Source of the DNA: CAZJUO01 sp964549245
Lineage (GTDB): Bacteria > Patescibacteriota > Patescibacteriia > UBA10025 > JAHIVO01
Direction of reading: 5' to 3'
DNA length: 29,563 nt
Assembly (NCBI GenBank): GCA_964549245.1
Contig: CAZJUO010000006.1
Coordinates: forward strand, 1 to 29,563
How positions within the stretch are numbered: position 1 is the first letter of the stretch; each line of letters begins with the position of its first letter. Positions 1-6,254 of the stretch are shown here, piece after piece. The position numbers and the translations under genes were made by a program. Under the pieces are notes generated by a model. It was not told the DNA's origin. It saw only the letters and a list, made by a program, of their open reading frames with translations, and searched no databases.

Positions 1-15
1 ATGGAATAAAAAACA

Positions 16-45
16 ACAACGGCTTGTGGCCGCTGTCGTTTTTTT
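16..45. terminator. Bidirectional rho-independent terminator
   Basis: An 8-bp stem (16-23 with 29-36, one G-T wobble) closes a 5-base loop. On the plus strand it is followed by CG and seven Ts (39-45). On the minus strand it is followed by TGTTTTTT. It can therefore stop a gene entering from the left and also the minus-strand transcripts from comF and tRNA-Ser. Seen directly; function inferred from form. Confidence 0.7.
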
Positions 46-246
46 GGTTGTCGACGTTTTTCCTATCGGGGCGATCCGAGGGCTTTTGAGGCACTCGGGT
101 CACATCCGATAAAAAATAGTCGATCCGGGGTTTAAGCGATTCGAACTATGTGGGTCGCCCCGCGCTCTAGTTCGAATCCCATGTGGGTCATCCGATACTC
201 TGTTGCAAAACGTTAGGAAAACAGGTCATCCGATACTTAATTCTCT
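46..246. repeat. Intergenic patch of short direct and inverted repeats
   Basis: No gene is visible. GGTCATCCGATACT occurs exactly at 186-199 and 224-237, with a looser relative (GGTCACATCCGATA) at 98-111. ATGTGGGTC occurs at 148-156 and 181-189. GATTCGAACT (138-147) is the exact reverse complement of 169-178, giving a 10-bp stem with a 21-base loop. The TTCGAAT core resembles a tRNA T-loop, so this may be decayed tRNA-like or repeat sequence. No acceptor or anticodon stem can be built from it. Confidence 0.45.
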
Positions 247-338
247 TGGCGGAGAGTACAGGATTCGAACCTGTGCGGGGCTTTTTAGACCCCCGCGGTT
301 TAGCAAACCGCTGCCTTAAGCCACTCGGCCAACTCTCC
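247..338 (-). tRNA. tRNA-Ser (anticodon GCU)
   Basis: Read on the minus strand, the acceptor stem GGAGAGT (338-332) pairs fully with ACTCTCC (257-251). The discriminator base is G (250) and an encoded CCA follows (249-247). The anticodon stem GCGGT/ACCGC encloses loop TTGCTAA, giving anticodon GCT, which reads AGC/AGU serine codons. A long variable arm (GGGG...CCCC) marks a class II tRNA, as expected for serine. The T-arm ACAGG-TTCGAAT-CCTGT is perfect. It lies downstream of comF on the same strand, about 115 bases from its stop. Confidence 0.97.
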
Positions 339-414
339 GCGGTCCATCGCTGACTGCAGATTCCATGTAATGATAGCCATCATTCCATTCCACCTATCGT
401 CAGCGTGTCCCTTT

Positions 415-440
415 GCCAAAAAATCTGAAGATTTTTTGGC
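415..440 (-). terminator. Hairpin just after comF, possible terminator
   Basis: GCCAAAAAATC (415-425) and GATTTTTTGGC (430-440) form a perfect 11-bp stem with a 4-base loop, 12 bases beyond the comF stop. The U-rich tract sits inside the stem rather than after it, so this is not a textbook terminator. It could instead protect the 3' end of the transcript. Confidence 0.45.
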
Positions 441-452
441 TATCTTAGTATT

Positions 453-1178
453 TTACTTTCCTCGAGCAACCACCAAACCCCAGACATTTACGATACCAGA
501 CTTTTTCAGCTCTTGCGCGCACTGTTCGAGGGTGGCTAGGGTAGTAGCCACATCATCAACTAGTATAACAGTTTTTCGCTGATTTTTAAAGGGTTTAGAA
601 AGCGTAAAAGCATTTTTCAGGTTATTGATCCGTTGTTTTTTATTCAACAGCGCTTGCTGGGGAGTATAGCGCGTTCTTTTCAGTAAATCAGGTTGATAGG
701 CAATCGAGTATTGGTTACAAATATATTGAGATAAAATTGCCGCTTGATTATAGCCACGTTCCCGCAAGCGTCGCGTATGTAAAGGTACAGCAGTTATTAT
801 ACAATTTGAGTGATTGGTAAGTATAGCTGGCTTGATAGTTTTGTCAACGTGTTGCAGATAGCTTGTCATAAGAGTGCCTAGTTGGGCGCCAATTTCCCGG
901 ATATTAGAATATTTGAAATGGTGCAGTAGGGACTGCAGTAAGGGATTATCATAATCGCTGGCTACTAGCAATCCATCGAGCGGCGATTTTCCCTGGCAGG
1001 CCGGGCAGACTGAAGGGCCCGTATTTTTTTTACACACGGGACAGACGGAGCGATCAGTCAATTTTATTTTTTGTAGACAGGTAGGGCAGAGCCACGTATC
1101 TTCCTGCCCGCAACCCAAACATGACCTAGGAAAAATTAGGTCAAGAATGAACTGCTGTAATTTGGCAATAAGTTTCAT
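453..1178 (-). CDS. comF: ComF family phosphoribosyltransferase-like protein
   Basis: A 241-aa ComF/GntX family protein. In competent bacteria ComFC is a cytosolic factor needed for handling DNA taken up through the type IV pilus/competence machinery. Two N-terminal Cys-pair clusters, CLGC...CPTC and CPVC...CPAC (about residues 20-65), suggest zinc binding. The C-terminal PRTase fold carries ERGYNQA and the PRPP loop VILVDDVATTLATLEQ (about residues 203-220). The family normally reads D-D-(V/I)-x-T-T-G-x-T in this loop; here the glycine is a leucine, so PRPP binding may be weakened. The ATG start places the first Cys cluster at the usual distance. It follows clpC after 64 bases on the same strand and probably shares its transcript. 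The pilM gene in this window makes a DNA-uptake pilus plausible. Confidence 0.9.
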   Translation of the reverse strand: MKLIAKLQQFILDLIFPRSCLGCGQEDTWLCPTCLQKIKLTDRSVCPVCKKNTGPSVCPACQGKSPLDGLLVASDYDNPLLQSLLHHFKYSNIREIGAQLGTLMTSYLQHVDKTIKPAILTNHSNCIITAVPLHTRRLRERGYNQAAILSQYICNQYSIAYQPDLLKRTRYTPQQALLNKKQRINNLKNAFTLSKPFKNQRKTVILVDDVATTLATLEQCAQELKKSGIVNVWGLVVARGK

Positions 1179-1242
1179 ACAAAAAACTTCCCGGTATTTA
1201 ATGGGGGAAGGTTTTTATATGTGGTTACTGTATCACAAAAGC

Positions 1243-3735
1243 CTATTGGAGGACAATAGCGTTATTCTTAGTGGTAACTTTTATGGTATCCCCTTCTTTG
1301 TATTGACCAGACAGCATGCTCTGGGCAATTTTATTTTCAATAAGTTCTTGAACGGTCTTTCGTACTGCCCGCGCTCCCTGATCGGGCTCGAAGCTCTGCT
1401 TAGCGATAGCGGCAATAGCTTTTTTATGGACTATGAGCTTTATTCCCTGGCCAGCCAGTTTATTTTCAAGTTCGTTAATGTGTAATTGGGCAATTTTTGC
1501 CACAACTTCACTGGGCAAGGGGCGGAAAACAATTATTTTATCTATTCTGTTTAATAACTCTGGCCGGAACTGTTTTTTAAGATCCTGCAATACCTTTTCT
1601 TTCATGGTTGAAAATTGTTTATCAGCCGCCTTTTTATCTTTGGCTGTTGTAGCTTCAAAGCCCATTGAGGCGCTCTGATTCAAACTGTGCAAGCCAATAT
1701 TTGAAGTCATGATAATGATGGTGTTTTTGAAGTTTACTTTCTTGCCGCTGGCGTCTGTCAAATGCCCGTCTTCCAGTATTTGCAGCAATAAATTGAATAC
1801 TTCGGGGTGGGCCTTTTCTATTTCGTCGAATAGTACCACCGAGTATGGTTTTCGCCGGACTGGCTCGGTCAATTTACTACCTTCTTTATAACCAACATAC
1901 CCAGCCGGGGCTCCGATAAGTTTGGAAACATTAAATCCTTCCGCGAATTCGGACATGTCAATGCGGATCAGAGCGCTTTCATCTTCGAAAACAGTTTTGG
2001 CCAGTACCTTGGCGGTTTCTGTTTTGCCCACGCCGGAGGGGCCCAGAAAAATAAAGGAGGCAATGGGCCGATTTGGATCTGCCAAGCCAACGCGCGATCG
2101 GCGGATAAAGTCGGCAATTGTTTTAAGTGCTTCATCCTGCCCGATGATATTATTAGCCAGAATTGCTTCCAAATGGAGCAGGCGTTCCTTTTCTTCGGTA
2201 ACCAGGTCTTGCAGAGGTATTTTGGTTATTCTGGAAATCACTTCGGCGATGTCTTTTTTGGTGATTTTTCCGATGTATTTTTTTTCTAACTGAGATTGTT
2301 TTTGGCGCAGAATGGCTAAGCGGTCGCGCAGGGCGTTTTCCTGCACTTTTATCTTGAGTGCCTTTTCAAAATTTTCTTGATTGACTAAGTCGCTTTTTAA
2401 CTTTTTTAGTTTATTGATTTCCTGCTCGGTTTTGAAAATTTCTTTGATCAGGGAGTTGCTTTTTTGAGAAATCTTGATTTTTGAGGCGGCTTCGTCAATA
2501 AGGTCAATGGCTTTGTCTGGCAGGTATTTTTCCTGGAGATAGCGGATGCTGTAATCTACGGCAGCTTCGATAGCTTCATCGGTGATATGCACCAGGTGGT
2601 ATTTTTCGTAATTTTCCTTGATACCGAGTAGAACATTTTTTGTTTCTTCTGCGGTAGCCTCTTCAATGACGATCGGCTGGAACCTGCGCTCTAGGGCGGC
2701 GTCTGATTCGATGTATTTCCTGTATTCATCCAAGGTGGTGGCGCCTATGGTCCGGATTTGCCCTTTGGCTAATGCCGGCTTCAAAATATTGGCCGCGTCC
2801 ATAGAGCCTGATGCTGAACCAGTGCCGATGATGGTATGCAGTTCGTCAATGAACATGATGATATTGGGATCTTTTTTGATCTCATCTAAAATTTGTTTGA
2901 AGCGCCCTTCAAATTCCCCGCGGTAAATAGTGCCTGCCACTACCAAGCTCAAGTCGAGTTTAAGGATGCGCTTATTCAGCAAGGCGTCAGGTACTTCACC
3001 GGCAATGATTTTTTTTGACAATCCTTCCACGATAGCGGTTTTACCGACTCCCGGCTCGCCTATCAGAACGGGGTTATTTTTTGTGCGTCTAGATAAAATA
3101 TGTATCAAACGCTCTATTTCATTTTTTCGGCCGATAACGGGGTCAATACTTTTCTGCAAGCGTTTATTAGTCAGATCAGTAGTAAAAAAGTCCAGCGCTG
3201 GCGTTTTTGATTCGCTTTTGGTTTTTTCTTCTTCTTCGATTTCTTTGGCCTGCTCAAAGATATGGGTCAAATCAGGGAATTTCGAGGTATTGCGCATGAC
3301 CATTTGTAGTTCTGATTCTAGTTTTTGTAAATTAACCTGGTTGTTTTCCCAGAGGGTGATCAGGTTTTCGGTTTTAGTCTGCAAAATACTGGACAATAAA
3401 TGTTCGGTGCCGATGTATTTGTGGCTGCTTTTATGGGCAATGAGGGCGGCGCGCTCGATGACTCGTTTGGTGTCTTGGCTTAGGGAAATTTTTTGATCAC
3501 TTGAGGAGTTTTTTGTAGCGGGGTTACTGGCTACTACCGAACTGCGAATTCTCTCGGCCGTTAAGCCGGTTTTGGTCAGTAGTTCCGCGGCAATGCTGCC
3601 TTTTTGTAAAATCAGCCCATACAGGCAATGCTCGGGATTGATTGATTGGTGTTTCATTGATGACCCTAGCTCTTTTGCCTTTTTGAAAGCGTTTTTTAGG
3701 TGGGTAGTAAATTTATCCAAAATTTGTTTATCCAT
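1243..3735 (-). CDS. clpC: ATP-dependent Clp protease ATP-binding subunit ClpC
   Basis: An 830-aa Hsp100/AAA+ unfoldase that feeds proteins to the ClpP peptidase in the cytosol. An N-terminal double Clp-N domain (about 1-150) is followed by AAA1 with Walker A GEPGVGKT (226-233) and FIDELH. A short coiled-coil middle domain with a UVR-like NFEKALKIKVQENAL stretch comes next, then AAA2 with Walker A GPSGVGKT (565-572), LFDEIEKAHP and a C-terminal D2-small domain. The short middle domain points to ClpC rather than ClpB. The M-G-F tripeptide after MTSNIG corresponds to the (I/V/L)GF ClpP-docking loop, so ClpP partnership is likely. No clpP lies in the window. The ATG start at 3735 sits about 30 bases after a strong promoter; no Shine-Dalgarno sequence is evident. 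It is the first gene of a clpC-comF unit. Confidence 0.95.
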   Translation of the reverse strand: MDKQILDKFTTHLKNAFKKAKELGSSMKHQSINPEHCLYGLILQKGSIAAELLTKTGLTAERIRSSVVASNPATKNSSSDQKISLSQDTKRVIERAALIAHKSSHKYIGTEHLLSSILQTKTENLITLWENNQVNLQKLESELQMVMRNTSKFPDLTHIFEQAKEIEEEEKTKSESKTPALDFFTTDLTNKRLQKSIDPVIGRKNEIERLIHILSRRTKNNPVLIGEPGVGKTAIVEGLSKKIIAGEVPDALLNKRILKLDLSLVVAGTIYRGEFEGRFKQILDEIKKDPNIIMFIDELHTIIGTGSASGSMDAANILKPALAKGQIRTIGATTLDEYRKYIESDAALERRFQPIVIEEATAEETKNVLLGIKENYEKYHLVHITDEAIEAAVDYSIRYLQEKYLPDKAIDLIDEAASKIKISQKSNSLIKEIFKTEQEINKLKKLKSDLVNQENFEKALKIKVQENALRDRLAILRQKQSQLEKKYIGKITKKDIAEVISRITKIPLQDLVTEEKERLLHLEAILANNIIGQDEALKTIADFIRRSRVGLADPNRPIASFIFLGPSGVGKTETAKVLAKTVFEDESALIRIDMSEFAEGFNVSKLIGAPAGYVGYKEGSKLTEPVRRKPYSVVLFDEIEKAHPEVFNLLLQILEDGHLTDASGKKVNFKNTIIIMTSNIGLHSLNQSASMGFEATTAKDKKAADKQFSTMKEKVLQDLKKQFRPELLNRIDKIIVFRPLPSEVVAKIAQLHINELENKLAGQGIKLIVHKKAIAAIAKQSFEPDQGARAVRKTVQELIENKIAQSMLSGQYKEGDTIKVTTKNNAIVLQ

Positions 3736-3772
3736 AGTAAAAAAATTTTAACAAAGCAATACAGTACATTAT

Positions 3773-3801
3773 AGTATAGTTGCCATACGGCCTTCGGTCA
3801 A
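3773..3801 (-). promoter_or_regulatory. Sigma-70-type promoter of clpC
   Basis: On the minus strand, -35 TTGACC (3801-3796), a 17-base spacer and -10 TATACT (3778-3773) lie just upstream of clpC, giving a predicted leader of about 30 bases. A second TATAAT-like hexamer overlaps a few bases downstream. No CtsR- or CIRCE-like operator was recognised. Confidence 0.65.
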
Positions 3802-3824
3802 GTAGTGCATTTTTATGGTATCAC

Positions 3825-3862
3825 AAAAAAACCAAAAGGCTATAATGGCTATGCTGTTTGGT
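3825..3862 (-). terminator. Possible weak terminator after the htpX unit
   Basis: On the minus strand, ACCAAA (3862-3857) can pair with TTTGGT (3836-3831) across a 20-base loop, followed directly by a T run (3831-3825). The stem is short, so it is a weak candidate. It is correctly placed 12 bases after the 43-aa gene and before the clpC promoter. Confidence 0.35.
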
Positions 3863-3873
3863 AAATGCTGCCG

Positions 3874-4005
3874 TTATGTATTAAAAAAAGACAGGATAAT
3901 AGTGCCCAACATTACTAGAGCCGAAAATATTGCCACGCCAATGGAAATTTTGGTTGAGGTGGCTACTTTGGTTTTGGTTTCTGTTTGCAGTTCGGGTTTA
4001 TTCAT
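3874..4005 (-). CDS. Small single-span membrane protein (43 aa)
   Basis: A 43-aa frame starting ATG at 4005 and ending TAA at 3874. The first 19 residues are polar and Thr/Lys-rich (MNKPELQTETKTKVATSTK). Residues 20-41 form one strong hydrophobic segment (ISIGVAIFSALVMLG...), followed by two or three polar residues. It begins 11 bases after the htpX stop on the same strand, so it is probably co-transcribed. No family was recognised. Position and topology suggest a membrane partner or regulator of HtpX, but this is inference. No Shine-Dalgarno sequence is seen, as for most genes here. The main evidence is the clean soluble-head/single-span layout and operon position; a chance frame remains possible. 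Confidence 0.6.
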   Translation of the reverse strand: MNKPELQTETKTKVATSTKISIGVAIFSALVMLGTIILSFFNT

Positions 4006-4016
4006 ACGGTTGGTGG

Positions 4017-4922
4017 TTAATAGCTTTTTGTGCGGAGGGCGGCGATCCGTTCATTGATCGGCGGGTGAGTGGAGAAAAGCTTGGCCATGCCCTTTTTCAT
4101 TTTATCACCAAATGGATTGGAAATAAACAGGTGGGCGGTGGCGTTGTTGGCCTTGAGCATGGGCTGGTGGTTGTACTGCTTAATTTTTTCCAATGCGTTC
4201 GCCAAGCCATCCGGGTAGCGTGTCAGCAGGGCGCCTGAAGCATCAGCGAGAAATTCCCGCTTCCGTGAGATAGCCAGTTTGATAAGTTGGGCAATCAACG
4301 GGGAAAAGATAAGCAGCAGGAGTCCGATTACCATAAAAACAAGCTGTACTTGGCCGCCTTGCCGCGAGCTTCTCCGGCCGCCTAAGAAGCGTATGCGAAA
4401 AAACCAATTGGAAAGCAGGGCTACGATTCCCACGCAAACAATTACCAGGGTCATCAGGCGGATATCATAGTTTTTGATATGCGAGAGTTCGTGGGCCAAT
4501 ACCCCTTCCAGTTCTTCATTTTCCAGTTTATTGATCGCTCCGGTAGTAACGGCTATAGAAGCGTGTTTTGGATCGCGGCCTGTGGCAAAGGCGTTGATAG
4601 TAGAATCTTCAATAATATAGATTTTTGGCTGGGGCAAGCCAGCGGTGATGCAGAGATTTTCTACCATGCGGTAAACGTAAGCGTTTTGTTCTTTGGTGAT
4701 AGGCCGCGCACCGGTTGTCCAGAGGGCTACTTTATCACTCGAAAAGTAGCCAAAAAGAGCCATTATTACAGAAATTATGATAGCTATGGCCAATCCGCCG
4801 TAGCCGAGGTCGGTTGATTCTCCGAACACCCAGCCCAGGAAAACTATAAACACTATAAAAAGAATAAGCAGTATGGCGGACTTTCTCTTGTTGGTGCTGA
4901 TTTGTGTGTAAATAGTAGCCAT
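4017..4922 (-). CDS. htpX: HtpX-type membrane zinc metalloprotease
   Basis: A 301-aa M48 family protease that degrades misfolded membrane proteins at the cytoplasmic membrane. The zinc site is HELSH (144-148), with the third ligand glutamate in KREFLADA (E223). Two N-terminal membrane spans (about 15-33 and 41-60) and two more after the active site (about 156-176 and 193-216) match HtpX topology. The NAFATG and H-A-S-I-A-V-T-T-G motifs before the HExxH are typical. A C-terminal THPPINERIAAL motif closes the fold. It lies 84 bases after lemA; lemA-htpX is a common pairing across bacteria. A strong hairpin ends only about 10 bases before its ATG and might control its translation. Confidence 0.96.
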   Translation of the reverse strand: MATIYTQISTNKRKSAILLILFIVFIVFLGWVFGESTDLGYGGLAIAIIISVIMALFGYFSSDKVALWTTGARPITKEQNAYVYRMVENLCITAGLPQPKIYIIEDSTINAFATGRDPKHASIAVTTGAINKLENEELEGVLAHELSHIKNYDIRLMTLVIVCVGIVALLSNWFFRIRFLGGRRSSRQGGQVQLVFMVIGLLLLIFSPLIAQLIKLAISRKREFLADASGALLTRYPDGLANALEKIKQYNHQPMLKANNATAHLFISNPFGDKMKKGMAKLFSTHPPINERIAALRTKSY

Positions 4923-4931
4923 TGTTTGCCG

Positions 4932-4967
4932 ATAAAGGGCCGGCTAAATTATCTAGCGGCCCTTTAT
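4932..4967 (-). promoter_or_regulatory. Strong hairpin in the lemA-htpX gap
   Basis: ATAAAGGGCC (4932-4941) pairs with GGCCCTTTAT (4958-4967). An inner GCTA/TAGC extension is separated by one bulged G, and the loop is 7 bases. The stem ends about 10 bases upstream of the htpX ATG and lacks a following T run, so it is unlikely to be a full terminator. Likely roles are mRNA stability or control of htpX translation. Confidence 0.5.
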
Positions 4968-5006
4968 ATATTTTAAATTATATTCTGTCTAATGGTTAAC
5001 GGAAAA

Positions 5007-5561
5007 CTAGAATTCAACTTTAACCGGTTCGCGTTCGCCTTCGTCGATTTCAAAAAAGTCATATTTTTTAAAGCCCATCATGCCGGCCAGCATGTTGTTT
5101 GGGAAAACCTGGATCTTGGTATTGAAATCCCTTACGTTGCCGTTGTAGAACCTGCGTGCAGCTTGGATTTTGTTTTCCGTATCTGATAGTTCATCCTGAA
5201 GTTTCAGGAAGTTTTGATTTGCCTTTAAATCTGGATAATTTTCAGCTACGGCAAATAAACTTTTCAAAGTGTTGGAGAGGGCGTTTTCTGCCTTTTCCTG
5301 TTCCTTGACGCCTTCGGCGTTCATGGCGGCACTGCGGGCTTGGGTAACTTTTTCAAAAAGTTCACGCTCATGTTTGGCGTATCCTTTAACAGTGCTGACC
5401 AAGTTGGGGATTAAGTCGTACCGTCTCTTGAGCTGGACATCGATGTCTGACCACGCTTCATCGGTTCGGTTGCGCAGTTTGATGAGCGAATTGTAGACGC
5501 CAATGAGCCAGAAGATGAGGACAGCGATTATCCCGAGCAGTATCCAAATGACAATTGACAT
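5007..5561 (-). CDS. lemA: LemA family membrane protein
   Basis: A 184-aa protein of the LemA family, whose members have an extracellular N-terminus, one membrane span and a helical-bundle domain. Residues 3-24 form the span (IVIWILLGIIAVLIFWLIGV). They are followed by the family signature YNSLIKLRNRTDEAWSDIDV and LKRRYDLIPNLV. The later ARRFYNGNVRDFN and FPNNMLAGMMGF motifs are also diagnostic. The length is usual. The biochemical role is not well established; association with HtpX suggests envelope homeostasis. Its ATG lies 22 bases after the preceding 173-aa gene. Confidence 0.95.
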   Translation of the reverse strand: MSIVIWILLGIIAVLIFWLIGVYNSLIKLRNRTDEAWSDIDVQLKRRYDLIPNLVSTVKGYAKHERELFEKVTQARSAAMNAEGVKEQEKAENALSNTLKSLFAVAENYPDLKANQNFLKLQDELSDTENKIQAARRFYNGNVRDFNTKIQVFPNNMLAGMMGFKKYDFFEIDEGEREPVKVEF

Positions 5562-5583
5562 ATGTTTTTTAATTAATTATTTA

Positions 5584-6105
5584 TTAAGACGTAATTAGTA
5601 CATTAATTGAAAGGGCGTTGACGGCATCATCAGCGTCTGGGCGGTCTAATGATTTTACCAGTACTGTTTGTCCGTTTTGAAACTGGTCGATGGTTATGCG
5701 TTCTTTGTTTTGCGGGTTTTCGGGTGTAATTTTTTTCGTGATATCCCATTTCCATAGTTGTGTACTGTCAGATATCCGGGCGATTAACGAAGTTGGTTGA
5801 GATTTTGTAAGTCCGCTGCTTGGGTCGATCGATACCGTTATGGAATTATTATCAATCGCCTGGATGGTCCCCTGCCACGTTTCATCGCTCCGTTCGGTTG
5901 ATGCCCCTAGTACCCGTTCAGCATTAGCTTGGCTAATATTAATAATCGGCACTACCGAATTATTGGAAGTAGCATCATGCCTGCCAAAGTAATAACTGCC
6001 GATACCAATGCCGATAACGATTATCATGATGATTGAAGCGCCGATTAGGGCGGTGTTTTGTTTTTGCCTTTCAGCACTTTTAGCAATTTTTTTTGTGGTT
6101 GACAT
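5584..6105 (-). CDS. Membrane-anchored protein with a small extracytoplasmic beta domain
   Basis: A 173-aa protein of unrecognised specific family. A basic N-terminus (KKIAKSAERQK) precedes one membrane span (about 19-41, rich in I/G, ending YYFGRH). A Ser/Asn-rich linker leads to a C-terminal domain (about 78-173) reading WQGTIQAIDNNSITVSID, then two further strands with TQLWKW and FQNGQTVLVKSL. This is the outline of a small OB-like or DUF5666-like beta barrel; the comparison is by eye. The charge pattern predicts an outside C-terminus. It heads the unit continuing to lemA, htpX and the 43-aa gene, under a TTGACA promoter. A role in envelope stress is inferred from neighbours only. Confidence 0.8.
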   Translation of the reverse strand: MSTTKKIAKSAERQKQNTALIGASIIMIIVIGIGIGSYYFGRHDATSNNSVVPIINISQANAERVLGASTERSDETWQGTIQAIDNNSITVSIDPSSGLTKSQPTSLIARISDSTQLWKWDITKKITPENPQNKERITIDQFQNGQTVLVKSLDRPDADDAVNALSINVLITS

Positions 6106-6160
6106 TTGCGTATAAAATGTGTTAAAATAAATACACTTTTGTCCTCTATTGATGCTTGTA

Positions 6161-6188
6161 TTATTATAAATTTTCCCTTACCTGTCAA
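6161..6188 (-). promoter_or_regulatory. Sigma-70-type promoter of the 173-aa/lemA/htpX unit
   Basis: On the minus strand, a perfect -35 TTGACA (6188-6183) is followed after 16 bases by TAATAA (6166-6161), overlapping a TATAAT at 6168-6163. The expected start of transcription is about 50 bases before the ATG at 6105. The divergent plus-strand gene at 6255 shares this 149-base gap, but no equally good plus-strand promoter was found. Confidence 0.55.
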
Positions 6189-6242
6189 TTAGGGCATTTG
6201 TCCTATCGTTATAGTAATATTTTTCGTTACTAAATTTAAACT

Positions 6243-6248
6243 AAGGGA
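6243..6248 (+). promoter_or_regulatory. Shine-Dalgarno-like site for the first surface-protein gene
   Basis: AAGGGA lies six bases before a GTG codon at 6255 and supports GTG as the start, placing the signal peptide at the very N-terminus. It is the only convincing ribosome-binding site among the plus-strand genes here. Confidence 0.5.
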
Positions 6249-6254
6249 CGCTAA

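Noticed and set aside
118..200. A second tRNA or a CRISPR repeat
   Set aside because: Only T-loop-like TTCGAAT cores are present, with no acceptor or anticodon stems. Repeat lengths and spacings are irregular, with no spacer pattern.
2930..3496. Plus-strand 188-aa frame inside clpC
   Set aside because: It is antisense to the highly conserved ClpC N-terminal and AAA1 regions and shows no recognisable domain.
3815..4057. Plus-strand 80-aa frame
   Set aside because: It overlaps the htpX end and the 43-aa membrane protein on the other strand, and its composition is that of an antisense shadow.
6189..6254. Clear plus-strand promoter for surface protein 1
   Set aside because: TTGTCC at 6198 and TAATAT at 6215 are only 11 bases apart, and other pairs match poorly, so no promoter is called.
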